Assembly: GCA_945787105.1 (NCBI GenBank)
Contig: CALZGZ010000044.1
Location: 1-35,180 of the forward strand
Direction: 5' to 3'
From: an uncultured Gammaproteobacteria bacterium
GTDB lineage: Bacteria; Pseudomonadota; Gammaproteobacteria; Arenicellales; JAANXG01
Length of the DNA: 35,180 bases
This document shows, one piece after another, positions 20,342-28,281 of the stretch. Numbering within the stretch: the first letter of the stretch is position 1; every line of letters starts with the position of its first letter. A program made the translations under genes and the position numbers. Under the pieces are notes generated by a model. It ran no database searches. It saw only the letters and a program-made list of their open reading frames with translations, and was not told where the DNA came from.

Positions 20342-21112
20342 ATGCATAGCAACCGCCCCGCAATCGTGGTTCTGGCCGCATCCGTTCTGAAACCGGATCG
20401 AGTACACGCATCGCGGATGCTAACCGGGCACGTGACAACTGGCCTGACCCTATCCAAACACCGGCAACACAAACTCGCACACGTGGTGTTGATATTAATG
20501 ACCGTATTCGTAGTGGTAGCGTGCCAGCCGCGCGTCGCGGTTTCGCCGACCCGACCTGCGGGCGACGCACAATCCCAACGCATACCCACCCCTTTGGAGC
20601 CTCCGCCCCCTGCGCCGAAGCCGGCCGCCGACACCGCGACGTGGTGGCAGGAACAAGCGCCGACAGGCGTGCGAAGTGCGGCCGCCGTGCCGAGTCAAGA
20701 CATTTATTATGATCGGAACAACCCGAGTTACCGCACGCTGCAAAAGGCGAACCAAGCCTTGAAGGGATTCCCCCTCCTCGGACACGGCGAACTGGATTGG
20801 GTCACAACACTCCGCCGCGGCATGATACAGCCGCGCGCGTCGCTGTCAGATGAGTCAGAAATGATGATCTTGGACCGGGATATCCTCATGAAAAACACCA
20901 AGTTGATGCCCTATGTCCGGTTTCCACACCGGGCGCACACTGAATGGCTCACCTGCAGCAACTGTCACGATCAAATATTCGTGTCCAGAGCGGGGGCAAA
21001 CCGAACCACGATGAGCGCCATTTTGGGCGGAGAATCTTGCGGGGTGTGTCACAATAAGGTTGCATTCTCAACACTGGCTTGCGGGCGTTGTCATAACGTT
21101 CCCAGAGAGTAA
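20342..21112 (+). CDS. Trihaem cytochrome c7-type lipoprotein, form B
   Basis: A trihaem cytochrome of up to 256 residues with a lipobox (TVFVVVAC), so the mature protein is probably lipid-anchored. A Pro/Ala-rich linker follows (TPLEPPPPAPKPAAD). The haem domain has the form B pattern: LDWV, FPHRAHTEWLTCSNCH, CGVCH and CGRCH. It is the third form B copy in the window and the only one with a lipid anchor. The start is uncertain: ATG at 20342 gives a long leader, ATG at 20417 a shorter one closer to normal, and neither has a clear ribosome site. It opens a plus-strand operon with the Sel1 and monohaem genes. An anchored trihaem protein could fix the periplasmic chain to a membrane. Confidence 0.85.
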   Translation: MHSNRPAIVVLAASVLKPDRVHASRMLTGHVTTGLTLSKHRQHKLAHVVLILMTVFVVVACQPRVAVSPTRPAGDAQSQRIPTPLEPPPPAPKPAADTATWWQEQAPTGVRSAAAVPSQDIYYDRNNPSYRTLQKANQALKGFPLLGHGELDWVTTLRRGMIQPRASLSDESEMMILDRDILMKNTKLMPYVRFPHRAHTEWLTCSNCHDQIFVSRAGANRTTMSAILGGESCGVCHNKVAFSTLACGRCHNVPRE

Positions 21113-21116
21113 CAAT

Positions 21117-21797
21117 ATGAATTCAGTTGCGCGCTACTATCCAGGATCCTCGCGTTCGCGATGTCTGCCTCAGTTTTTGCTGTTGTTGTGCCTATCGGTC
21201 ACACCCGTTTTAGCGTCCGCGGACGCCGAAGAGGACCTTAGCCGCGGCAACCAGGCCCACCGCGAGGGCGATATTCGCGCGGCGATGTCGTGGTTCCAAA
21301 AAGCGGCTGAGCAGGGACACGCCATCGCCCAACTACAGTTGGCCCGGATTCTCGATATTGCCGAAGAGAACGAAGAAGCGGCCAAGTGGTACCAAAGAGC
21401 CGCCGCGCAAGGCAATACCGAGGCGGAATTTGAATTGGGCAACCTATATACGGCCGGCGAAGGCGTGGATAAAGATTTGGAACAGGCTGTGCAGGCGTAT
21501 CAACGCGCCGCGCAACAGGGGCATGCCGATGCGATCCGTGTATTAGCGGCGGCGTTCGAGCATGGACGACTTAATCTGCCCATCGATCACGAGCGGGCGG
21601 TGTCTTGGTTGCGTCGCGGCGTCGCGCATCAAGACCGATGGTCGATGAAACGGCTCGCCACGGCCTACCAAAACGGCGAACTTGGCCTGCCGGTGGACTC
21701 ACAGCGAGCGCGTGATGTCGAGGCTGGGCGGATCCCGCCGCTGGTCGATAATGTTAATTTGAAATATGACGACCTGGGAAAAACACTCGTCAAGTAA
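21117..21797 (+). CDS. Exported Sel1-repeat protein
   Basis: A 226-residue protein with a signal peptide (hydrophobic core FLLLLCLSVTPVLAS, cut near ASADAEE) and about four to five Sel1-like repeats (36-residue TPR relatives): AMSWFQKAAEQGHAIAQLQL, AAKWYQRAAAQGNTEAEFEL, AVQAYQRAAQQGHADAIRVL and AVSWLRRGVAHQDRWSMKRL. Sel1 proteins act as adaptors in protein complexes. The ATG at 21117 is four bases after the trihaem stop, with GAGAG upstream, so the genes are co-transcribed. It may help assemble the trihaem and monohaem cytochromes encoded on either side; this is inferred from position only. The open frame begins earlier, inside the trihaem gene, and that extension was rejected because the signal peptide starts here. 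Confidence 0.88.
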   Translation: MNSVARYYPGSSRSRCLPQFLLLLCLSVTPVLASADAEEDLSRGNQAHREGDIRAAMSWFQKAAEQGHAIAQLQLARILDIAEENEEAAKWYQRAAAQGNTEAEFELGNLYTAGEGVDKDLEQAVQAYQRAAQQGHADAIRVLAAAFEHGRLNLPIDHERAVSWLRRGVAHQDRWSMKRLATAYQNGELGLPVDSQRARDVEAGRIPPLVDNVNLKYDDLGKTLVK

Positions 21798-21810
21798 TGG
21801 AGTTTAAAAG

Positions 21811-22167
21811 ATGGCAACGCAGCGAAGGCGAAAACACGTTAATTTAACTATAAGCAACACCGGCCTTGGCCGATGGTGCTCATTGGGTACGCTCATGATC
21901 GCGTTGTGGGCCAGCCCCGTCCACAGCGGAGATATCACTGCCGGCAAGCAACTTTATCAGACGCATTGCGAAGGCTGTCACGGAGCACGGGGCCGACCAC
22001 ATATGCCGAACGCGCCGGATTTCAGCCGCGGTGAGGCATTGATGCAAGCGGATACCGCATTACTGGACGCCATCGGTACAGGCAAAAACGCGATGCCCGG
22101 TTTTCGCGGCATAATGAAAGACGATCAGATCATCGACCTGATCAGCTACCTGAGAACCTTGTACTGA
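21811..22167 (+). CDS. Monohaem class I cytochrome c
   Basis: A 118-residue periplasmic electron carrier. A signal segment (about 20-40, ending ASPVHSGD) precedes one CEGCH motif near residue 53-57, and the likely sixth ligand is the Met in NAMPGF. The C-terminal helix IIDLISYLRTLY is typical of class I cytochromes (cytochrome c553/cbb3 subunit type). GGAG lies nine bases upstream of the ATG. It is the last gene of the plus-strand operon, 13 bases after the Sel1 gene. His-Met ligation implies a higher potential than the multihaem proteins, so it may connect this system to an oxidase or another high-potential partner; that is inference. Confidence 0.93.
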   Translation: MATQRRRKHVNLTISNTGLGRWCSLGTLMIALWASPVHSGDITAGKQLYQTHCEGCHGARGRPHMPNAPDFSRGEALMQADTALLDAIGTGKNAMPGFRGIMKDDQIIDLISYLRTLY

Positions 22168-22196
22168 CCATTGGTTGACGGGCTGTTGGGGTATTT

Positions 22197-22214
22197 ATGG
22201 GTGTTGGCGCCCAT
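22197..22214 (+). terminator. Possible weak terminator after the plus-strand cytochrome operon
   Basis: ATGGGTG-TTGG-CGCCCAT forms a seven-pair stem with one G-U type pair, 30 bases after the monohaem stop. No real T-run follows, so termination here is uncertain. Confidence 0.3.
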
Positions 22215-22321
22215 GAGTGGGGTTTATGCGTGGCGTTGTCAGCGTGGTGTCATCTTCCCCGGTCGCAGGCGTCTTTAGATGCTTTCTTGAGGTATTCGCA
22301 GTTCATGGGAATTCTCGGTGA

Positions 22322-23641
22322 TCACTCGCCGTACATGACGCGCGGCAGCCAGAGTGCGATTTGCGGAAAGACAATAATCAATATAAGACCGACGAGCTGG
22401 ATGACCATGAATTGCATCATGCCCGAATAGATGTGTTTCAAATCCCATTCCGGAACCACACCCTTCAAGAAATACGCCGATAACGCCACCGGTGGCGATA
22501 ACCACGCAGTCTGCAGGTTCACTGCAACCAAGATGCCGAACCACAAGAGATCGAATCCAAGCTGGTCTATGAGTGGCAGCAGTATGGGGATAATAATCAG
22601 CACGATCGGCACCCACTCGAGTGGCCACCCGAGCAAGAAGATCAGCCCTAGGATCATGAACAGGAGCACCATCGGTGGCAGGTCAAGGGTGAGGAGGTAT
22701 TCCGTCAGCATCGTCGGTGTACCGAGCCGGGAGAACACCGCGCCGAAAAAATTCGACGCCGCCACCAGAAACAAAATCAGAGTCGAAATCTCGAGGGTCT
22801 TGACCAGGGCTTCCTGCATCCCAGACCAGGTCAGGCGACGATAGGCCAGCGTCAGGAGGAGGGCTCCGGCCGCGCCACAACCCGCGCCCTCGGTGGGGGT
22901 CGCGAAACCGAACAGGATGCTGCCAAGCGCCGCAAACACCAGGGCCGCCGGCGGTACCAGTCCTTTTAGGAACTCGGACCAGACGTGGGCGATGTTTTTC
23001 GGCTGCTCCTCCGGCGGAAGCACGGGTCCCAGAGCGGGATTCAGATGGCAGCGAAGCAAGGCGTACCCCGTATAGAGCATCGCCAGCATGAATCCTGGGA
23101 TGACCGCGGCGGCGAACAGATCGGTGACCGGCACTTCCAGGATCGGCCCCATCACCACGAGCATGATACTCGGTGGAATCAAGATTCCCAGGGTGCCGCC
23201 AGCGGTGATGGTACCCGCGGAGAGCTTCACATCGTACCCGGATCGATTCATGGTCTTCGCGGCCATGATACCGAGGATGGTCACCGACGCGCCGACAATG
23301 CCGGTCGCGGCCGCGAAGATTGTCGATACAAACAGCACGGCTATATAAAGCGCACCGCGAACGCGCGACAGCATGAGCTGTACGGCTTGGAACAACCGTT
23401 CCATGAGGCCCGCCTGCTCCATTAGGATGCCCATGAAGATAAACAACGGCACCGCCGCGAGGGTCTGTTCCAGCATGACGTTGGAAAATTGAAACGTCAT
23501 CAGATAAAAAACCAGCTTACCGAAACCCAGATAACCAAACACGAATCCCAGAAAGATCAGCGTAAATGAGATCGGAAAGCCGATGAAGATTGCAAACAAC
23601 ATGACGCCGATCAGAACCAAGCCCAGGACTTCGTTGCTCAT
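22322..23641 (-). CDS. dctM: TRAP transporter large permease (DctM)
   Basis: The main channel subunit of a tripartite ATP-independent periplasmic transporter, which imports an organic acid with sodium or proton. The 439 residues contain about 12 hydrophobic segments. Family features include VPLFIFMGILMEQAGL, the TGIVGASVTILGI region and GTLGILIPPSIMLVV. The ATG at 23641 overlaps the dctQ stop as ATGA; a GTG two codons upstream would lie in the ribosome site. It is the last gene of a dctP-dctQ-dctM operon. The substrate cannot be read from this subunit. It is convergent with the monohaem cytochrome operon and shows no functional link with it. Confidence 0.96.
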   Translation of the reverse strand: MSNEVLGLVLIGVMLFAIFIGFPISFTLIFLGFVFGYLGFGKLVFYLMTFQFSNVMLEQTLAAVPLFIFMGILMEQAGLMERLFQAVQLMLSRVRGALYIAVLFVSTIFAAATGIVGASVTILGIMAAKTMNRSGYDVKLSAGTITAGGTLGILIPPSIMLVVMGPILEVPVTDLFAAAVIPGFMLAMLYTGYALLRCHLNPALGPVLPPEEQPKNIAHVWSEFLKGLVPPAALVFAALGSILFGFATPTEGAGCGAAGALLLTLAYRRLTWSGMQEALVKTLEISTLILFLVAASNFFGAVFSRLGTPTMLTEYLLTLDLPPMVLLFMILGLIFLLGWPLEWVPIVLIIIPILLPLIDQLGFDLLWFGILVAVNLQTAWLSPPVALSAYFLKGVVPEWDLKHIYSGMMQFMVIQLVGLILIIVFPQIALWLPRVMYGE

Positions 23642-24243
23642 GGCCACCTGCCCCTGGTCGCGGCATAGATGCTCTTCAAGGTCTCAGACACACCCTGTAT
23701 GAGCAACAGCACAATCCCAACCGGCAGCACGGTCTTGATCGGACCCATGTGCGGCATCCAGGCAGTGTCCATACCCCGCTCACCCCTGAACCACGATAGA
23801 AACGCGAAATCCGTCGCCATCCACAAAAACACTAAGAGGCCGGGAAAGTAGAAGACCAGATACAGCCCCGCATCCACAATCCCTTGGGTTCTCGGCGACC
23901 AATTACGATACAGAAAGTCGGCGCGGATATGCACACCCTTGGACAGGGCGTAACCGGCACCCAGCATGAACAGCGCCCCATACAGCATGCGGCTGATGTC
24001 GTAGGCCCACATGGTCGGCGCGGTGAATGCATAGCGCGCCACGACCTCGTATACCATCGCGACGAATAGCGGGACGGTAAGCCAGCACACGATGCGGCCC
24101 ACCCACAGACTGAACCAATCTATCCAGGTGATCGTGCCCGCCATCCAGCGCGGCATATCGTCCGGCAACTGTCCTGGTGTGCCCGAGCGGCGCTCGGCGA
24201 TGAGCTCGTCGGCAATCTCGAGATCTTCGGGAATCTCGGCCAT
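23638..24243 (-). CDS. dctQ: TRAP transporter small permease (DctQ)
   Basis: The small membrane subunit that links the binding protein to DctM. The 201 residues have about four hydrophobic segments (about 47-70, 85-105, 125-150 and 170-190) and the family's typical WxxVVARYxF-like stretch (YEVVARYAFTAPTMW). The N-terminus of about 35 residues is acidic and hydrophilic. The ATG at 24243 has only a weak ribosome site. An intercistronic hairpin separates it from dctP. It overlaps dctM by four bases (ATGA). Confidence 0.94.
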   Translation of the reverse strand: MAEIPEDLEIADELIAERRSGTPGQLPDDMPRWMAGTITWIDWFSLWVGRIVCWLTVPLFVAMVYEVVARYAFTAPTMWAYDISRMLYGALFMLGAGYALSKGVHIRADFLYRNWSPRTQGIVDAGLYLVFYFPGLLVFLWMATDFAFLSWFRGERGMDTAWMPHMGPIKTVLPVGIVLLLIQGVSETLKSIYAATRGRWP

Positions 24244-24270
24244 ATCTGAAACTCGAACGTGCTAAAGAAT

Positions 24271-24293
24271 AAAGCAGGCCACAGGCCCGCTTT
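24271..24293 (-). terminator. Intercistronic hairpin between dctP and dctQ
   Basis: AAAGCAGGCC-ACA-GGCCCGCTTT forms a ten-pair stem with one mismatch. It follows the binding-protein stop by about 40 bases and lacks a full T-run on the minus strand, so it is more likely a partial terminator or mRNA-stabilising stem. Such stems often raise binding-protein levels above those of the permeases. Confidence 0.55.
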
Positions 24294-24335
24294 GTTCTTA
24301 TGTCACGTCTTCAGTTGTTTGCTAATCCCAACTTA

Positions 24336-25439
24336 TTACTTTTTGCCCTTGGCGAAGGCGTTGCCAAGGTTGGCGTTCGACTTTTGCGCACCGGCCCAAA
24401 ATGGCACGGCAATTTCGGCAAACGCCTTTTGCGAGTCCCACACCTTCTTAAAAAACGCATTTTCTGCCGCGTTTTTCTCTAAGCTCGCCTTGGCCGCGGC
24501 CATGTATTCGGTAAAGTAGTCTGCGGGCGTGTCGTGCAGGATGACGCCGTGTTTTTCGGTGAGTTCCTTCAGTGCCTTGCCGTTCTCATAGATCCGATAA
24601 CTGAGAGAGCGGATCAGAGAAGCATCGGCCGCGACCTCCATGGCTTTTTGCTGATGCGGTGTCAGTTTCTTCCACACATCTCCATTGATGTAGACATCGG
24701 CATTCACCACCACCTGGTGCAGGCCCTGGAGATAGTAGTGCTTGAGCACCTTCTGGAACCCGTACACCAGGTCGGGCTTCGGACAACACCACTCAGCAGC
24801 GTCAATCACGCCCTTTTCCAGAGCCGGCAGGATGTCGCCGCCGCCCATGGCGACCGCGGCCACGCCGATATCTTTGTAGGTTTGACCGGGAATACCCGGA
24901 GGCGTACGAAAACGCAACTTTCGAAAGTCCGCCATGCTGTTGATGGGCTCCTTGAACCAACCGAGGGCCTCGGGACCCACCGGCTGCAACATGAGGCCTT
25001 TTATGTTCATGCCCATCTCTTTCCACAGCTCGTCATAGAGTGCCCTGCCGCCGCCGTACATGAACCACGATACCCAGGCAATGTTGTCGATGCCAACCCC
25101 CGCGCCAGCAACCGGAGAGCCAAACAGCATCGCCGCGGGATGGTAACCGGACCAATAGTGCGTCCACGCAAACCCGCCCTCGATCAAGCCCTTGTCAACC
25201 GCCTCCAGTGTTTCCTTTACCCCAACGACGGCGCCTGCAGGCAACACTTCGATCGTGACTTCACCGTTCGTCAACGCGCTGACATTGGCTCCAAAATCGT
25301 TCAACATTGTGACTTCGTCTGCCTTGGCGGGAATAACGGATTGCACTCGTATTTTGACCTTGCCTGCCATGGCGGCACCGTTAAAAAGCAGCGCCATCCC
25401 TAACACCGCTCCGCATAATAGTGGGAATCGACTACGCAT
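24336..25439 (-). CDS. dctP: TRAP transporter substrate-binding protein (DctP family)
   Basis: The periplasmic receptor that captures the substrate for DctQM, 367 residues. The signal peptide (MRSRFPLLCGAVLGMALLF, cut near AAMAGKV) is followed by the DctP fold. Motifs such as KLRFRTPPGIPG (the conserved Arg that binds a carboxylate), ALEKGVIDAAEW and the CPKPDLVYGF/KHYYLQGLHQ region resemble the TakP-like group that takes 2-oxoacids and related monocarboxylates; the exact substrate is unknown. Two ATGs lie six bases apart; AGAGGAG abuts the first (25445) and is six bases from the second (25439), so the second is chosen. It faces a decayed LacI-type regulator across a region with a LacI-type operator. 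Confidence 0.94.
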   Translation of the reverse strand: MRSRFPLLCGAVLGMALLFNGAAMAGKVKIRVQSVIPAKADEVTMLNDFGANVSALTNGEVTIEVLPAGAVVGVKETLEAVDKGLIEGGFAWTHYWSGYHPAAMLFGSPVAGAGVGIDNIAWVSWFMYGGGRALYDELWKEMGMNIKGLMLQPVGPEALGWFKEPINSMADFRKLRFRTPPGIPGQTYKDIGVAAVAMGGGDILPALEKGVIDAAEWCCPKPDLVYGFQKVLKHYYLQGLHQVVVNADVYINGDVWKKLTPHQQKAMEVAADASLIRSLSYRIYENGKALKELTEKHGVILHDTPADYFTEYMAAAKASLEKNAAENAFFKKVWDSQKAFAEIAVPFWAGAQKSNANLGNAFAKGKK

Positions 25440-25751
25440 ATTCATCTCCTCTGGTATGTTTGGCGCCGGTCGTCAGCGACGCGGCTATTGATGGCAACCA
25501 CTTGGGTGGTTAGACCGAACAATTTCGTCAGCACCCGGAAGACACGGTCGGGGCCGTGGTTCGAACTCCAGTATTATTGTGTTAAATGATTCTCCTACGA
25601 GGTTGGGCTCGAGCTAACCTCGTGCTGTGTGATCCAATGCCGCGGCAACCCGCCGGTGACGGCCATAATCCGCAGTCGTCGCCGATCGGAGCCATGCCTT
25701 CAGGCATCGAGGCCTTGTGAGAGTCCCTTTGGCAAGCATAAAAATTGTTGT

Positions 25752-25765
25752 TGTAAGCGCTTACA
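25752..25765. promoter_or_regulatory. LacI-family operator (perfect palindrome)
   Basis: TGTAAGCGCTTACA is a perfect 14-base palindrome with the central CG typical of LacI/GalR-family operators. It lies about 150 bases upstream of the LacI-type remnant and about 310 upstream of dctP, as expected for a regulator controlling itself and a divergent transporter. Confidence 0.75.
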
Positions 25766-25894
25766 GCGTCCCGGTACTTTGGCCGTTAGTCGTCGCCGAA
25801 GTCAAGCCCTCGTTGACAGCGCTACGGTTTCAACTGCTTTTAATTTACCCAAGCTTTCCGCGGTTATTTTGCGTGTCTGATAAAGGTATCTGAT

Positions 25895-25910
25895 TTGTAA
25901 GCGTTTTCAA
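25895..25910. promoter_or_regulatory. Second, imperfect LacI-family operator
   Basis: TTGTAAGCGTTTTCAA has the same GTAAGCG left half as the site at 25752, with a degenerate right half. It ends three bases before the start codon of the LacI remnant, a position that fits autorepression. Confidence 0.5.
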
Positions 25911-25912
25911 CC

Positions 25913-26603
25913 ATGGCCAGTTCACCGACCTTAGCTGATGTCGCGCAGCTCGCGGTGGAGACCCCCAAAAACCGTGCGCGCCGGTGTGCGCGCCAAAGTG
26001 CAAGCCGCAATCACACAGCTTCGTTATGTCCCCCATGGCGCTGCACGCGCGTTGGCCTCGCGCCGTTCCGGCACCATCGGTACCGTCGTCCCTACCTTGG
26101 AAAACAGCCTCTTCGCTAAGGGCATACAAAGCTTGCAGATCCGCTTGGCGACCGAAGGCATCACGCTGCTATTGGCGAGTTCAAACTACGACCTCGACCA
26201 TGAGGTCCGCGAGATTCGCGCTTTGGTCAGCCGCGGCGTTGACGCACTGGTACTGGTTGGCATCAGCCATCGTCCCGAGGTGTATACACTACTCGCGCAA
26301 AAATCAATCCCCTATGTCCACACCTGGTCTGTTGATCGCCAGGGAATTCATCCTTGCGTCGGTATTGACAATGAACGCGTCGCCTATCGCATCACTCAGT
26401 ACCGGCTCGATCTGGCTTCGCAAAGACCCCCATCCCTTACCACCGCCCACGTGCCCGCCGACGCCATGGGTAAAGCCGCCGCCGAGTACCTGCTCGCCAA
26501 GATCAACGGTGCGACAATACCCGAATGCACCGAGCTGGAGGTGCGGTTGATTGTCAGAGACACGACGGGTCCACCAGCAAATAAAATACCACGTGAACCA
26601 TAG
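25913..26603 (+). pseudogene. Decayed LacI-family transcriptional regulator
   Basis: Remains of a LacI/GalR repressor. The first frame gives SSPTLADVAQLAVETPK; the protein then continues in the +1 frame as TVRAGVRAKVQAAI. The shift falls near a CCCCCAAAAA run (25962-25971). The join also lacks about 12 residues that normally form the recognition helix (the GVSxxTVSRVLN part), so DNA binding is lost. The sugar-binding domain starts normally (SGTIGTVVPTLENSLFAKG, ALVLVGISH), reaches GIDNERVAYRIT, and then jumps to LASQRPPSLTTAHVPADAMG, skipping roughly 100 residues of the core. The C-terminus (ELEVRLIVRDTTGPP) is intact. A full-length member has about 340 residues; about 230 remain. One frameshift plus two in-frame-size losses make a functional repressor very unlikely. 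It presumably once controlled the TRAP operon. Confidence 0.88.
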
Positions 26604-26761
26604 CGATGGTCGGGCCCGGCATTGAGCGACAGCGTATGCTACTACGTCATGCGCGCAACCGGCGTCGCTAATTTTATGAACCCGCTGCAACGTTGCTCTG
26701 GAGAGCCGCATGTTATCATTTCCTGGACCCGACGCTGCGGGTGTCTCCAGTACAGACCATA

Positions 26762-26796
26762 AATAGCGGCGGGGCGCCTTGGTGCAATACACGGGT
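26762..26796. repeat. Dispersed 35-base motif, copy 1
   Basis: This segment shares about 28 of 35 bases with 30794-30828, including AATAG, CGGGGCGC and TGGTGCAATA. It lies in the 262-base gap between the LacI remnant and trpB, 70-100 bases upstream of trpB. The gap holds no other supported feature. It may be a short intergenic repeat or a shared binding site. Confidence 0.5.
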
Positions 26797-26865
26797 TAAT
26801 GATCCGCTGGCAACCATAGCGTGGGTTTGTTATACATAGCGGCAATCATCAAAGGTAGCAGCGAC

Positions 26866-28233
26866 ATGGCGGACTCCATCAAGTACTTATTGAACGAAAA
26901 CGATATTCCCAAATTCTGGTACAACATTACGGCAGATCTACCGGAGCCGCCTCCCCCGGTGTTACACCCCGGTACCGGACAGCCGATCACGCCGGATGAT
27001 CTCGCGCCATTATTTCCAATGGCGGTAATACAGCAGGAAGTCAGCCAGGAGCGCGAGATCGAGATTCCCGATCCAGTGCGCGACGTGCTACGACAATGGC
27101 GGCCATCGCCGCTGCACCGAGCCCGCCGTTTAGAGCGGGCGCTGGACACGCCAGCACGCATCTACTACAAGTACGAGGGCGTGAGCCCCGCCGGTAGCCA
27201 CAAACCCAATACCGCCATAGCACAGGCCTTCTATAACAAGGAACAAGGGGTGAAGCGTATTACTACCGAAACCGGGGCCGGCCAATGGGGTTCCGCATTG
27301 GCGTTGGCGGGGGCGTTTTTTGGTCTCGAGATCGAAGTCTACATGGTCAGGGTCTCCTATGACCAAAAACCGTACCGCAGGGCGTTCATGGAAACCTTTG
27401 GCGCGACATGTATCGCAAGCCCCAGCAATCGCACCGAATCCGGTCGCGCCATACTTGAACAAAATCCCGACAGTACTGGAAGCCTGGGCATCGCGATCAG
27501 TGAGGCCGTCGAGATGGCGGCGCAACGCGAGGACACCAAATACTCTTTGGGCAGCGTTTTGAATCATGTGCTCCTGCACCAGACCATAATTGGACAGGAG
27601 GCATTACGACAATTTGAACTCGCCGACGATTATCCGGACATGGTCATCGGTTGTACCGGTGGCGGCAGCAACTTCGCCGGCATCGCATTCCCGTTTGTTG
27701 GGCGAAGACTACGCGGCGAACAGGACATCGATGTAGTGGCGGTGGAACCCGCAAACTGCCCGACGCTGACTAAAGGCAAATATGCCTACGATTTCGGAGA
27801 CACCGCGCATTTAACGCCCTTGGTCAAGATGCACACACTCGGCTCAACCTTCGTGCCGCCGGGATTTCACGCCGGTGGACTGAGATACCACGGTATGGCG
27901 CCGTTGGTGAGCCAACTGTCTGACCTGGATGTCATAAAGCCGCGCGCATATGCGCAAGCGCAATGCTTCGAGGCCGGTGTGACGTTTGCCAAGGCGGAAG
28001 GGATTATTCCCGCGCCAGAAGCGAATCATGCGGTGCGGGCGGTCATCGACGAAGCGCTAGACTGCAAGGAGGCTGGCACCAGCAAGGCGATATTATTTAA
28101 TCTTTGTGGTCACGGCCATTTTGACATGCAGGCATATACCGACTATTTCGCGGGCAAGCTATTCGATCAGGATTATGACCCGTCCGAGGTGGCTATGGCC
28201 TTGGCCGGCTTGCCGTCCGTGGCGACGGGTTAA
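26866..28233 (+). CDS. trpB: TrpB2-type tryptophan synthase beta chain
   Basis: A PLP enzyme that joins indole and serine to make tryptophan, 455 residues. It is longer than the usual TrpB (about 400) and has the TrpB2 N-terminus ([15 protein letters not shown]). The PLP lysine is K113 in [19 protein letters not shown] is the substrate-binding loop and [11 protein letters not shown] binds the cofactor phosphate. The ATG at 26866 is chosen because the family N-terminus begins there; the frame extends 15 codons upstream. It stands alone with no trpA or other trp gene, as is common for TrpB2, which may salvage indole without TrpA. The ribosome site (AAGGT) is weak and far. It is separate from the cytochrome locus. 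Confidence 0.94.
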   Translation: MADSIKYLLNENDIPKFWYNITADLPEPPPPVLHPGTGQPITPDDLAPLFPMAVIQQEVSQEREIEIPDPVRDVLRQWRPSPLHRARRLERALDTPARIYYKYEGVSPAGSHKPNTAIAQAFYNKEQGVKRITTETGAGQWGSALALAGAFFGLEIEVYMVRVSYDQKPYRRAFMETFGATCIASPSNRTESGRAILEQNPDSTGSLGIAISEAVEMAAQREDTKYSLGSVLNHVLLHQTIIGQEALRQFELADDYPDMVIGCTGGGSNFAGIAFPFVGRRLRGEQDIDVVAVEPANCPTLTKGKYAYDFGDTAHLTPLVKMHTLGSTFVPPGFHAGGLRYHGMAPLVSQLSDLDVIKPRAYAQAQCFEAGVTFAKAEGIIPAPEANHAVRAVIDEALDCKEAGTSKAILFNLCGHGHFDMQAYTDYFAGKLFDQDYDPSEVAMALAGLPSVATG

Positions 28234-28281
28234 CGCGCTATTGCGCCAAGGATCCCGGATTCTAGACACCGCACTGAGTAT

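Larger units (their letters stand above)
25440..25912. other. Divergent regulatory region between dctP and the LacI remnant
   Basis: A 473-base stretch without a gene. It contains inverted repeats AACCAC-TTGG-GTGGTT (25496-25511) and ACGAGGTT/AACCTCGT with an 11-base loop (25597-25623), plus the LacI-type sites at 25752-25765 and 25895-25910 listed separately. The dyads closest to dctP may be its true operators. Confidence 0.55.

Noticed and set aside
20128-20634. 168-codon minus-strand open frame in the divergent region
   Set aside because: It overlaps the start of the trihaem lipoprotein gene, is Arg/Cys-rich and has no ribosome site.
26762-26796. NtrC or sigma54 site in the dispersed motif
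   Set aside because: GGTGCA matches one NtrC half-site, but the partner half is missing, and no -24/-12 pair is present.
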